The notes: generated by a model from the letters alone, not told the origin. A stretch of 64,000 nucleotides of DNA from Pontibacter aquaedesilientis (GCF_014773225.1 NZ_JACXAJ010000001.1:372001-436000), one strand, 5' to 3'; numbered from the stretch's first letter, positions 7,868 to 15,582 are shown. Translations and numbers: made by a program.

Positions 7868-8757
7868 GTATACTGCGCAGGCTCTGGGAACAGACCTACC
7901 TGAAGGATACGGATTACATCACCTGTCCGCTACCCTACCTGGAGAAGCTGTACCTGCTCAATTATTCCCTGAACACTATCCGCACCTACCACAGCCTGCT
8001 GCTGCGATTTTTTAATGGTCACCGTGACAAGGGTCTGGAGGCCATCAATGGTTTTGGCACGGGGGAAATAAACGAGTACCACCGTCAGATGGTGCAAAGC
8101 CAGAAATACTCTTTCTCGCTCATTAATCAGTCAATCAATGCCATAAAGTTCTACTTCCACAGGGTGCTGGGTCGACACACGCTCGATCTCAGCCAGGTAG
8201 AGCGACCTGAGAAGCCCTCCAGGCTACCGGCCGTACTCAGCAAAGAAGAGGTAAAGCGGATACTGCAGGCAACCGATAACCTAAAGCACCGCTGCATGCT
8301 GCAACTGCTCTACGCGGGCGGTTTGCGCATTGGGGAGGTGATCAATCTGAAAATCACCGATGTGCAGTCGGGTAGGAATATGCTGCTCATACGCGGGGGC
8401 AAGGGCAAGAAAGACCGCACAACACTGCTATCGCAGAAGTTGCTTGAAAGCCTGCGGGAATATTACAAGGCTTATCGCCCTAAGATATGGTTGTTTGAGG
8501 GGCAGCATGGCGGGCAGTATACGGTGGAGAGCTTACGCAACGTTTTCAGGGCGGCTAAGGAGAAAGCGGGCGTGCGGACCAAAGCTACCCCGCATACGCT
8601 GCGTCACTCATTTGCGACTCATCTGCTGGAGCAAGGCACTGATCTAAGGTACATCCAGACATTGCTCGGGCATAGAAGCAGCAAAACCACGGAAATATAC
8701 ACCCATGTGACAAGCTATGCGCTGGACAAAATCACGAGTCCGCTTGATAATCTATGA
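7864..8757 (+). CDS. tyrosine recombinase/integrase, complete catalytic domain
   Basis: 297 residues from the ATG at 7864. A SAM-like core-binding domain (LNYSLNTIRTYHSLLLRF) is followed by the catalytic domain with Arg in GGLRIGEVINL, a Lys-rich GGKGKKDR, HTLRHSFATH (HxxR), LLGHRSSKTTE and nucleophile Tyr in EIYTHV; all catalytic residues are present. The C-terminus ends in SPLDNL, like IntI proteins, but I do not see the extra IntI-specific insertion before the HxxR box. The frame is open upstream to 7726, so the N-terminus may really be the tandem domain encoded at 7304. The gene is transcribed towards the cassette-like array that starts at 8892. Confidence 0.85.
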   Translation: MSILRRLWEQTYLKDTDYITCPLPYLEKLYLLNYSLNTIRTYHSLLLRFFNGHRDKGLEAINGFGTGEINEYHRQMVQSQKYSFSLINQSINAIKFYFHRVLGRHTLDLSQVERPEKPSRLPAVLSKEEVKRILQATDNLKHRCMLQLLYAGGLRIGEVINLKITDVQSGRNMLLIRGGKGKKDRTTLLSQKLLESLREYYKAYRPKIWLFEGQHGGQYTVESLRNVFRAAKEKAGVRTKATPHTLRHSFATHLLEQGTDLRYIQTLLGHRSSKTTEIYTHVTSYALDKITSPLDNL

Positions 8758-8772
8758 AAATGGGCTATATTA

Positions 8773-8899
8773 GCTTAACCATATACAAAGAGGTAGAAAC
8801 GTTGCACGAAAGCTCAAAAAAATAAGCTGACTTAGACAAAACTACCTTCGCATATATGGCAGATAAACGTCACGGTGACGTTTACACAGTAGTTAGAAG
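8773..8899 (+). other. structured recombinase-proximal region, possible attI-like site
   Basis: Between the integrase stop and the first cassette gene lie an imperfect inverted repeat (8779-8796 with 8842-8859, sharing CCATATA and AGGTAG), a 21-bp palindrome TAAACGTCAC-G-GTGACGTTTA (8864-8884), and GTTAGAAG (8892-8899), identical to the box at the next cassette junction (9463). A TACCTTCG box at 8843 could be a promoter for the cassettes. The attI reading is inference from position. Confidence 0.4.
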
Positions 8900-8917
8900 T
8901 GATTAGAATTATATAAA

Positions 8918-9400
8918 ATGGAAGGGTTTGTTTCTCTATTTCTCTTTATTGTCTTTCCAGTCATTGGCATAGGTCTCATTGCGACTATCTTTTCAAACAA
9001 GTATAGTAGCAGGAAGAGTAGGTTTATTTTTGGCGTCCTGTCTTTGTGTATACCTGTATTATACCTGTTTTCGAGCTTCGAGCATCACAATAAAACCAGA
9101 GGATTGATTTACGGGGAGTATAGCTTAAAGGGAGAAAGACAAATTAAGATGGTTCTCAAAGCTGACAGCACGTACCAAATGGATTATTTACCTGAGTTGT
9201 CTCAGTATGCTAAAGGTAGATGGGAGTACATTGACTGGGACTACTACGAATTGAAACTAAAACCTGAAGAAAATCTGAATCAAGAGATAAGCTTTAGGAT
9301 AAGTAGTGAAAAAGATAATGTAGTCCTGCGATACTATCCCTGGAAAAAGGAAGACCCGAAGTCACAAAGGGAATTGGTATTCATAAAAGAAGAAAAATAA
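8918..9400 (+). CDS. hypothetical membrane protein (first cassette gene)
   Basis: 160 residues. Two N-terminal hydrophobic segments (about 5-25 and 36-52) are followed by a polar, beta-rich domain (LKADSTYQMDYLPEL, KGRWEYIDWDYYELKL) that would sit on one face of the membrane. I do not recognise a family. It lies between a GTTAGAAG box 18 bases upstream and an attC-like element that begins 3 bases after its stop, so it fills the first cassette on its own. It holds two copies of TATACCTG at its start, unlike the following 8.8 kb. Confidence 0.7.
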   Translation: MEGFVSLFLFIVFPVIGIGLIATIFSNKYSSRKSRFIFGVLSLCIPVLYLFSSFEHHNKTRGLIYGEYSLKGERQIKMVLKADSTYQMDYLPELSQYAKGRWEYIDWDYYELKLKPEENLNQEISFRISSEKDNVVLRYYPWKKEDPKSQRELVFIKEEK

Positions 9401-9403
9401 ACT

Positions 9404-9470
9404 CTCCTAACACGGCACAAGCTCCATTCTCGGCTATGCCTCGCCCGCAGCCTGTACTAACCGTTAGAAG
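9404..9470 (+). repeat. attC-like element 1 (cassette junction)
   Basis: The left box CTCCTAAC (9404-9411) matches 7 of 8 bases of the reverse complement of GTTAGAAG, the box that starts this cassette at 8892. The right box is CGTTAGAAG at 9462-9470. Inner arms GCACAAGCT (9415-9423) and AGCCTGTAC (9449-9457) pair imperfectly around a loop with CGGCTATGCC. CTAAC to GTTAG is 61 bases, within the usual attC range, and the order gene, AAC-box, GTT-box is that of integron cassettes. Confidence 0.55.
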
Positions 9471-9495
9471 AGATTTAGAACAAAATTTCATCTTT

Positions 9496-9531
9496 AAGTT
9501 ACCATAACGGTAACTTTTTTCTTTATATTTG
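9496..9531 (+). promoter_or_regulatory. higBA promoter with putative HigA operator
   Basis: TATATTTG at 9524-9531 matches the -7 consensus, 17 bases before the GTG of higB. Immediately upstream is an inverted repeat AAGTTACC (9496-9503), ATAAC spacer, GGTAACTT (9509-9516) covering the -33 region. HigA antitoxins autoregulate by binding such palindromes, so this is the likely operator. Confidence 0.6.
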
Positions 9532-9548
9532 AGTTCTAAAATAAAGAA

Positions 9549-9842
9549 GTGAGAGTAATAGCAAAACGGACACTGCGGGATTTTTGGGAAAAGCATGCCG
9601 ATAGTGAGCAGCAGCTAAAAGCTTGGTATAGCGAGGCAGAGCAGGCTGACTGGAAGTCCCCGAACGACATTAAGAAAGACTACCCATCAGCTAGTATACT
9701 GGAGGATAACAGAATGGTCTTCAACATAAAGGGGAACAACTATAGGTTAATCGTCCGAATCAACTACAAGTATGGAGTTGTCTGGATACGGTTCATCGGA
9801 ACACATGCTGAATACGACAAGGTTGACGCTACTAAAATTTAA
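9549..9842 (+). CDS. higB: type II toxin HigB (RelE superfamily mRNA interferase)
   Basis: 97 residues, GTG start. The N-terminus KRTLRDFWEKH, AWYSEAEQADWKSPNDIK, the central DNRMVFNIKGNNYRLIVRINY and C-terminal FIGTHAEYDKVDA are the HigB pattern. HigB toxins cleave mRNA in translating ribosomes. It is followed 10 bases later by the antitoxin gene, the usual toxin-first order of higBA. The pair is the content of the second cassette. Toxin-antitoxin pairs are well known cargo of large integrons, where they counteract loss of cassettes. Confidence 0.92.
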   Translation: MRVIAKRTLRDFWEKHADSEQQLKAWYSEAEQADWKSPNDIKKDYPSASILEDNRMVFNIKGNNYRLIVRINYKYGVVWIRFIGTHAEYDKVDATKI

Positions 9843-9852
9843 AGAAAAAGAA

Positions 9853-10209
9853 ATGAATATTAAGCTGATAAAAACAGAAGAAGATTACCAATTGGCCCTG
9901 CAAAGGCTGGAGGAGATATTTGACGCAGAACCGGACACCCAAGAGGGCGATGAACTGGAGGTACTTTCTTTCCTGATTGACTCCTACGAAAAGGAGCATT
10001 TCCTGATTGAGGCACCAGACCCGATAGAAGCAGTAAAGTTCAGAATGGAGCAGCTTGGAATAAAGCAGAAAGACTTAGCCGAAGTGCTGGGGTTCAAGAG
10101 TAGGGTAAGTGAAGTGTTGAACAGAAAAAGGAAACTCACACTCGAAATGATAAGGAATCTGCATAAGACCTTGAATATTCCAACAAACGTGCTCATTCAG
10201 GAATACTAA
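9853..10209 (+). CDS. higA: antitoxin HigA (HTH XRE-type)
   Basis: 118 residues. An acidic N-terminal region that would contact the toxin (EIFDAEPDTQEGDELEVL) is followed by an XRE-type helix-turn-helix (GIKQKDLAEVLGFKSRVSEVLNRKRKL). The ATG at 9853 is used because it begins the conserved MNIKLIK-type N-terminus; the frame extends upstream inside higB. HigA neutralises HigB and represses the operon, probably through the palindrome at 9496-9516. Confidence 0.92.
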   Translation: MNIKLIKTEEDYQLALQRLEEIFDAEPDTQEGDELEVLSFLIDSYEKEHFLIEAPDPIEAVKFRMEQLGIKQKDLAEVLGFKSRVSEVLNRKRKLTLEMIRNLHKTLNIPTNVLIQEY

Positions 10210-10221
10210 AAGAAAAACACC

Positions 10222-10287
10222 CTTCTAACACTATATATACAAATCCCTTGCTACGCAGCGGGCTATGCATTTACCAATCGTTGGCAG
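10222..10287 (+). repeat. attC-like element 2 (cassette junction)
   Basis: The left box CTTCTAAC (10222-10229) is the exact reverse complement of GTTAGAAG at the start of the higBA cassette (9463-9470), as expected when R'' and R' come from one cassette. The right box is CGTTGGCAG at 10279-10287. CTAAC to GTTGG is 60 bases, nearly the same as element 1 (61), and the middle again has GCTACGC/GCTATGC. It begins 13 bases after the higA stop. Confidence 0.6.
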
Positions 10288-10366
10288 CAAAGCTAATGTA
10301 TAGAAACACAAAATTTCAATTATCTAGTAGAGTTTTAAAATAGGAAATAACTAAAACTAATCGAAG

Positions 10367-10870
10367 ATGTATGGCTTTGTAAATTCCAATTTAGGCTGGT
10401 TTCACTTGGCTACTGCCTTATTAGCTATGCTAGCTGGTGCATTTGCCTTAGCTGCTAATAAGGGTACAGTGCAGCATAAAAGGGCGGGCTATGTTTATGT
10501 TTTTGCCATGGTTTTAATTTGTGGTTCTGCACTGGGTATCTATAACCTGACTGGAAGATTTGGGGTGTTTCATATAATGGCTATTGTTAGCTCCCTAACT
10601 TTGGTATTGGGAATGGCACCCTTGTTTTTAAGGAATTTGCCAAGAAAGTATAAAGCCGTTCATGTTTGGTTTATGTACTATTCGGTTCTGGGTCTCTATG
10701 CAGCATTTGCATCAGAGTTAAGTGTGCGAATTCCAGATAAGCCTTTCTTTGCAATGGTTGGAATTGCAACTGCTACAATATTCGGATTGGGAACTGCTTT
10801 TATCCTGAAAAAAGAAAGAATCTGGACCAAATACTTTGAGCAGAAACTCTACTGCCAACAAAGTGCATAA
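10367..10870 (+). CDS. DUF2306-like membrane protein (third cassette gene)
   Basis: 167 residues with four hydrophobic segments: WFHLATALLAMLAGAFALAA, VYVFAMVLICGSALGIY, the ILSL-like region around MAIVSSLTLVLGMAPLFL, and VGIATATIFGLGTAF. The histidines in WFHLA and QHKRAGYVYV, together with this layout, match DUF2306, a small membrane family of unknown function common in Bacteroidota. Its last codons overlap the left box of the third attC-like element, and the gene lies within a cassette that starts at 10280. Confidence 0.7.
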   Translation: MYGFVNSNLGWFHLATALLAMLAGAFALAANKGTVQHKRAGYVYVFAMVLICGSALGIYNLTGRFGVFHIMAIVSSLTLVLGMAPLFLRNLPRKYKAVHVWFMYYSVLGLYAAFASELSVRIPDKPFFAMVGIATATIFGLGTAFILKKERIWTKYFEQKLYCQQSA

Positions 10871-10913
10871 TTTAGGTTCGGCTACGCCTTCCCACATTAT
10901 GGCACCAGTACGG
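10852..10913 (+). repeat. attC-like element 3, right box degenerate (end of array)
   Basis: CTGCCAAC (10852-10859) is the exact reverse complement of GTTGGCAG (10280-10287), the start of this cassette. Inner arms GTGCATAAT (10863-10871) and ATTATGGCAC (10897-10906) pair with one bulged G; attC sites have such extrahelical bases. The loop GGTTCGGCTACGCC resembles element 1. The expected CGTT box is not clear (CGGTGCC instead), so the next cassette appears lost or the site is eroded. Confidence 0.45.
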
Positions 10914-10918
10914 TGCCA
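10899..10918. terminator. GC-rich hairpin after the DUF2306 gene
   Basis: TGGCACC-AGTAC-GGTGCCA forms a perfect 7-bp stem at about 10900-10918. There is no T-run after it, so termination is uncertain. It overlaps the degenerate right end of attC-like element 3. Confidence 0.3.
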
Positions 10919-10954
10919 CTACATCAGAGAATCAAACTTTGGGTCAAATAGCAG

Positions 10955-11425
10955 ATGAATAAAATCAATGTAAAAAAGAAGCAGGTCCTGCAAATAAAGG
11001 GTGACTTATATAGCAAAGCTTATATTGTAGAGTCTGGTTTACTCCGAAGCTATACCATTGATGAAAATGGGAAAGAGCACATTTTTATGTTCGGGCCTGA
11101 GGGTTGGATAGTTACCGACTATGCTTCGGGAGATGAACCATGTGATTTATATATTGATGCCTTAGAAGATTCAGTAGTTATCCAAATTGAAAAAAACACC
11201 GAGTTAGATTTCGACCAAAAGAAATTCATAAAGCGGATCAGGGTGCTGCAAAGCAGGATTATTATGCTTATGAGCGCATCCGCAATTGATCGCTACGAAC
11301 ACTTTATTTCAACTTACCCTACCATTGTACAAAGAGTACCTCAGTACATGATCGCCTCCTACCTAGGGATTACCCCTGAAGCACTGAGTGCCGCTAAAAG
11401 CCAGCGCCTGAAATCTCAGAAATAG
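10955..11425 (+). CDS. Crp/Fnr family transcriptional regulator, N-terminally short
   Basis: 156 residues, about 30 fewer than the family member at 14145. It starts inside the cyclic-nucleotide-binding-type beta barrel (KKKQVLQIKGDLYSKAYIVESGLLRSY) and keeps the dimer helix and the HTH (YMIASYLGITPEALSAAKSQ). An in-frame TAG lies two codons before the ATG, so no longer form exists in the present sequence. The loss of the N-terminal helices may reflect deletion where the cassette array ends. It probably regulates the DoxX-pirin genes downstream, but activity is uncertain. Confidence 0.75.
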   Translation: MNKINVKKKQVLQIKGDLYSKAYIVESGLLRSYTIDENGKEHIFMFGPEGWIVTDYASGDEPCDLYIDALEDSVVIQIEKNTELDFDQKKFIKRIRVLQSRIIMLMSASAIDRYEHFISTYPTIVQRVPQYMIASYLGITPEALSAAKSQRLKSQK

Positions 11426-11520
11426 TTTATCCGTTTTCTTAATCTACATTAATGTATAGCCATTCTTGCTCCCTGATCTTTGTATCGTAATTAAATTTTA
11501 AACGATTAAGATCAGAAAGA

Positions 11521-11898
11521 ATGAATGTAGTACTGTGGATAGTCCAAGGTTTGTTAGCGCTTATGTTTTTCATGGCCGGAGCAATGAAGCTCAGTAAACC
11601 CAAACAAGAGCTAAGTGAAAAATTAGGAGACTGGATAGACCAATATACTGGCGTCAGCATTAAGTTAATAGGCTTTGTAGAGGTGTTAGGAGCTATAGGC
11701 ATCATCCTGCCAATGGCCATTGGTGTCCTTCCCATATTAACCCCTTTAGCTGCAATAGGACTTGCCATGACTATGGTCGGGGCTATGCAAATTCACTATC
11801 AGCGAAAAGAAAAAAGCAAGACCGTAACAAACCTGGTTTTGATGTTGCTCGCTTTGTTCGCAGCAATTGGAAGGCTATACATTGTTCCAATCATATAG
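11521..11898 (+). CDS. DoxX family membrane protein
   Basis: 125 residues with four predicted membrane helices (VVLWIVQGLLALMFFMAGA, IKLIGFVEVLGAIGIILPM, LTPLAAIGLAMTMVGAM, NLVLMLLALFAAIGRLY). The conserved FMAGAMKL after helix one is typical of DoxX-like proteins. Family members are linked to quinone and thiol redox chemistry. Two pirin genes follow closely on the same strand, so a shared role in redox or electrophile stress is inferred. Confidence 0.85.
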   Translation: MNVVLWIVQGLLALMFFMAGAMKLSKPKQELSEKLGDWIDQYTGVSIKLIGFVEVLGAIGIILPMAIGVLPILTPLAAIGLAMTMVGAMQIHYQRKEKSKTVTNLVLMLLALFAAIGRLYIVPII

Positions 11899-11934
11899 GC
11901 AGGTCTTAGAAATGGTAATCTTAAACTGAAACGT

Positions 11935-12954
11935 ATGAAAGGCAAAATATTAGCAATTGAAGCGCTGCAACTACCTTGGCAAACTGAGGATCCCTTTTTG
12001 TTGGCTGTGCATCATCTTGATCACTACCCAAAAGGAAACGAGAAAATGGGGGTAGAGCAATCTGAGTTAGCAGGCAGAAACATAGGGCATGACTTTGCCG
12101 GGCAGAATGGTTATAACATGTATCATGGCAAAACCATACCCGGGTTTCCATATCATCCGCACAGAGGTTTTGAAACAATAACGATTGGAAAGCAAGGTTT
12201 TGTAGACCACACTGACTCTCTTGGGGGGGCAGGGAGGTTTGGTGCAGGCGATCTACAATGGATGACAGCAGGAAAAGGAATTCAGCACTCCGAAATGTTT
12301 CCGCTCCTTCACTCGGATAAGCCCAATACACTGGAGATTTTTCAAATCTGGATAAACCTGCCCAGTAAGAGCAAACTGGTAGAGCCTCATTATAAAATGC
12401 TATGGAAAGAGAGCATTCCAAAAATTGATGAAATTGATGACAAAGGGAAGAAAACAACCCTTGAGGTTTACGCAGGTAGCTATAAATCTAACCTGGCACC
12501 ACAACCAACACCAGACTCCTGGGCGGCCAACCCTGATCATGGGGTAGCCATTTTTAGTGTAAAAATGGAAGCCAATGCCCAATGGATACTTCCTGCACCA
12601 GCAAACGAGCAGGTGCGCAATACGCTATACTTTTACAGTGGGAACTCAATTGATGTAGAAGGTGAAAAAATTGCAGTAAACCATCTTGTAAAAGTGAAGC
12701 CAGGCCAGCGTTTGCACATTACCAATGGCGATAAAGAAGCTGATCTCCTCATACTCCAAGGGAAACCTATCAATGAGCCCATAGCGAGCCGTGGTCCCTT
12801 TGTAATGAATACCGAAGAGGAATTAAACCAGGGATTTGCAGAATACCGGAAAACTCAATTTGGCGGGTGGCCATGGCCTGCAACTGAACAAGTTTTTGAT
12901 CGGGCGAAAGGACGGTTTGCGAAATATGCCGATGGTACAACCGAAGAAAAATAA
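11935..12954 (+). CDS. pirin family protein
   Basis: 339 residues, a bicupin. The N-terminal cupin has the metal ligands in YHPHRGFETITI and the later DLQWMTAGKGIQHSEM (His, Glu); the C-terminal cupin ends in PINEPIASRGPFVMNT, the pirin C-terminal signature. Some bacterial pirins have quercetin 2,3-dioxygenase activity or act as redox-sensing partners. It follows DoxX by 36 bases and precedes a second pirin by 11, so the three form one operon. Confidence 0.92.
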   Translation: MKGKILAIEALQLPWQTEDPFLLAVHHLDHYPKGNEKMGVEQSELAGRNIGHDFAGQNGYNMYHGKTIPGFPYHPHRGFETITIGKQGFVDHTDSLGGAGRFGAGDLQWMTAGKGIQHSEMFPLLHSDKPNTLEIFQIWINLPSKSKLVEPHYKMLWKESIPKIDEIDDKGKKTTLEVYAGSYKSNLAPQPTPDSWAANPDHGVAIFSVKMEANAQWILPAPANEQVRNTLYFYSGNSIDVEGEKIAVNHLVKVKPGQRLHITNGDKEADLLILQGKPINEPIASRGPFVMNTEEELNQGFAEYRKTQFGGWPWPATEQVFDRAKGRFAKYADGTTEEK

Positions 12955-12965
12955 GCCTTCTAATC

Positions 12966-13829
12966 ATGCAAAAGAAAATTAGCTTTTCAAATACAGCACA
13001 AAGTAGTTCGGTAGGTGGCACACCCATCAGTCGCTTTTTGCCTAACGGTTATACGCAAGCTGTTGGGCCATTTATCCTCCTGGATCAGGCGGGGCCCATG
13101 AAGATAAATAGTAGCGAATCTGGGGGCACAGGCCCTCATCCACATCGGGGCATTGCTACGTTAACGTACGCCATCACGGGCCAGATTGATCACTTTGACA
13201 GTTTAGGGAATCATGCCATAGTAAGTTCTGGTGGTGTGCAATGGATGAATTCAGGCAACGGGATTGTTCATGACGAGCGGTCAAAGGCTAGTGGTGATTC
13301 CAACCAAAAGGAAATGTATGCCTTTCAGTTTTGGATTAACCTGCCTTCAAAAATAAAAGCAGAAAAACCGGAGTACCTGCCTGTACATGCGGAGGAGGTT
13401 CCCGAAAAACAACTTGCGGAAGAGGCAGGTGTTGTTCGGGTTATTGTGGGGAGTTATCAAGAATTGACATCCAAAATACCCACCTACACCAAGCAGTTCT
13501 TATTTCATGTTGTGCTAAACTCAGGAAAAAAAATTAGCATAGACTTTTCGCAAAAATTAGAAGTTGCGGCCGTTTTGCCAACGGCTTCGGCAATAATCAA
13601 TGCTGAAAGTTTTAGAGCAGGTGAATTAATTGCCTTTGACAAGGAAGCCGGAGTAATTGAGATAGAAAACTTATCTGACGAGACGCTGGATATTCTGCTA
13701 TTTGGTGGAGAAACATACGGAGAGCCTATGGTATCACAAGGTCCTTTTGTAATGAACAGCCAAGAAGGTGTTGTGCTAGCATATGAAGATTATGCTAATG
13801 GGAAATATGGGGAAATATACTATCCTTAA
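12966..13829 (+). CDS. pirin family protein
   Basis: 287 residues. Cupin metal motif HPHRGIATLTY and VQWMNSGNGIVHDE, with the C-terminal signature GEPMVSQGPFVMNSQEG. It is a different subfamily from the previous pirin (shorter, different interdomain sequence), so the pair is not a recent tandem duplication. It is probably co-transcribed with DoxX and pirin one. Confidence 0.92.
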   Translation: MQKKISFSNTAQSSSVGGTPISRFLPNGYTQAVGPFILLDQAGPMKINSSESGGTGPHPHRGIATLTYAITGQIDHFDSLGNHAIVSSGGVQWMNSGNGIVHDERSKASGDSNQKEMYAFQFWINLPSKIKAEKPEYLPVHAEEVPEKQLAEEAGVVRVIVGSYQELTSKIPTYTKQFLFHVVLNSGKKISIDFSQKLEVAAVLPTASAIINAESFRAGELIAFDKEAGVIEIENLSDETLDILLFGGETYGEPMVSQGPFVMNSQEGVVLAYEDYANGKYGEIYYP

Positions 13830-14144
13830 AACGGATACTTTCAACGTATTATCTTAGACTTTTTTTTTGAAGTAACTACCACTCTAAAAACGGCACACAA
13901 CGATGGGTATAACACATAGGGCGGACAGAACTATCTGTAAGTTCAGGGTTCGTAGCAAACTTTGCCTCGGTAGACAATTCCGAAATAGCTTACATTTCAT
14001 ACCCGAGACCCTTGACTTAACCTATAATCGCAAACAAGTGCAGCTATTTATTTCTTGTATGGATAAGCCAATTATAGAACAAGAAATATGCTAAGTGGTA
14101 AAAAGAGGGAAAACTACTAAAAAAGCGAACAGATAACATACGCA
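13830..14144. other. intergenic region without a supported gene
   Basis: 315 bases. A 63-codon frame at 13903 has no recognisable content. At 13873 the sequence CTAAAAACGGCACACAACGATGGG recalls the left half of attC-like element 1 (CTAACACGGCACAAG) but has no paired right half, so it may be an eroded cassette site. Nothing else is supported. Confidence 0.4.
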
Positions 14145-14714
14145 GTGAAGATCGACTTATTGAAGCGCTATATTCAGCGGAACGTAAAATTTTCAGATCA
14201 CGAACTCGAAGCATTTTGCGCCTGCTTTCACCCTAAGGTTGTCAGGAAGAATGAGTTTCTGCTGCGGCAAGGCGAGTTGTGCAAATTTGAAGGCTTTGTG
14301 GTGGAAGGTTGCTTCAGGGTTTTCAACTTAAATGAAAACGGAAAGGAAAACACCCTATACTTTGCGGCTGAGGAGTGGTGGCTGATGGATATAGACAGTT
14401 TCATGAACCAAACCCCTGCAGATTTAAACATGCAAGCGTTGGTAGACAGTACAGTGCTTGTCATTAACAGGCAGGACAAACTGAAGCTATATGAAGCCTT
14501 CCCTGCTGTAGATAAACTCTTTCGCGTCATCTTCCAGAAAGCACTGGTGTCTTACCATAGGCGTGTCATTCAAAGCCATAGTTATACTGCAAAAGAGCGT
14601 TATTCCCATTTCGTGCAAACCTACCCGCATATTGCCGCTAAACTCACCGATAAGCAAATCGCGAGTTATCTGGGTATACGGCATGAGTTTTTGAGTAAGA
14701 TCAAGAATAGTTAA
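14145..14714 (+). CDS. Crp/Fnr family transcriptional regulator
   Basis: 189 residues, the usual length. An N-terminal cNMP-binding-type barrel (FLLRQGELCKFEGFVVEGCFRVF, ENTLYFAAEEWWL) is followed by a long dimerisation helix and a C-terminal HTH ending in YLGIRHEFLSKIK. GTG at 14145 is the only start that gives the complete N-terminus. The ligand is unknown: the barrel lacks the obvious cAMP-binding phosphate cassette of true CRP. It precedes an SDR gene on the same strand, but a terminator lies between. Confidence 0.88.
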   Translation: MKIDLLKRYIQRNVKFSDHELEAFCACFHPKVVRKNEFLLRQGELCKFEGFVVEGCFRVFNLNENGKENTLYFAAEEWWLMDIDSFMNQTPADLNMQALVDSTVLVINRQDKLKLYEAFPAVDKLFRVIFQKALVSYHRRVIQSHSYTAKERYSHFVQTYPHIAAKLTDKQIASYLGIRHEFLSKIKNS

Positions 14715-14718
14715 GCAT

Positions 14719-14760
14719 AAAAGCGGGAAGAGTTGAACTTCTTCAACTCTTTCCGCTTTT
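14719..14760. terminator. intrinsic terminator after Crp/Fnr gene
   Basis: 19-base arms (AAAAGCGGGAAGAGTTGAA and its complement with one G:T pair) close a CTTC loop. A-run and T-run at the ends would allow termination in both directions. Confidence 0.85.
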
Positions 14761-14813
14761 AAAATGCAGTTCTTTGCCTCATCTAATACGACAGTAAAAA
14801 ATAGTTTTTAGAA

Positions 14814-15533
14814 ATGGAAAACTTGAAAAACAGAAAAGCGATCATAACGGGCGGAAGCAGAGGATTAGGCAAGGCTACCGCCATAGCATTTGCGAAAGAA
14901 GGAATTGACGTTGCCATAACAGGCAGAAATGAAGCGGTGTTGCAGGCAACTGTAGCCGAGTTAAGCGCTTATGGGGTAAAAGCAATTTACGCTGTGTTTG
15001 ATGTGGGCAATTATGAGGAAGTAAAGGCCGGCATCAAAACGATTATCGACACATTCGGGTCGGTGGATATATTGGTGAATAACGCAGGCATTGCAGCATT
15101 CGGAACCTTAGAGGAGATGCCGGTTAGCCAGTGGACCCAAATCATTCAGACCAACCTCCTGGGTATGTACTATGTAACGAAAGAAGTTTTGCCACACCTG
15201 TTAACCCAAAAGTCAGGCGACATTATCAATGTAGCCTCCACGGCTGGTTTAACCGGAAACGCATCAACCTCAGCTTATTCTGCCTCTAAATTTGCAGTAA
15301 TCGGTATGTCAGAGTCGTTGATGAAAGAGGTCCGTAAGCAAAACATCAGGGTTACCACGCTGACACCGAGCACCATTGCCTCTGATATGTCTATAGAGCT
15401 GGGCATTGCTTCCCGCGATTCGGAAGACAGCGTGTTGCAGCCAGAAGATTTTGCCGAATTGATTGTTGCCGGTTTAAAGCTGCCTAAGAGAGCGATGCTA
15501 AAAAGCGCCTCTTTATGGTCTACCAATCCTTAA
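14814..15533 (+). CDS. SDR family NAD(P)-dependent oxidoreductase (3-ketoacyl-ACP reductase-like)
   Basis: 239 residues, classical SDR. The cofactor motif is TGGSRGLGKA, followed by NNAGIAAFG, the catalytic Ser in NVASTAG and the YSASK active-site pair (Tyr, Lys). Sequence type is closest to FabG-like reductases, but the absence of other fatty-acid genes and the stress-gene context argue for a general carbonyl reductase. It stands alone between two terminators. Confidence 0.88.
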   Translation: MENLKNRKAIITGGSRGLGKATAIAFAKEGIDVAITGRNEAVLQATVAELSAYGVKAIYAVFDVGNYEEVKAGIKTIIDTFGSVDILVNNAGIAAFGTLEEMPVSQWTQIIQTNLLGMYYVTKEVLPHLLTQKSGDIINVASTAGLTGNASTSAYSASKFAVIGMSESLMKEVRKQNIRVTTLTPSTIASDMSIELGIASRDSEDSVLQPEDFAELIVAGLKLPKRAMLKSASLWSTNP

Positions 15534-15582
15534 TCTGGTATGTATAACTGGTGATAAAGCCGTTATAGGTATAAATAACTAA

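Noticed and set aside
13903..14094. 63-codon open frame on the plus strand
   Set aside because: No recognisable content, basic random-like composition, and no promoter or terminator that fits.
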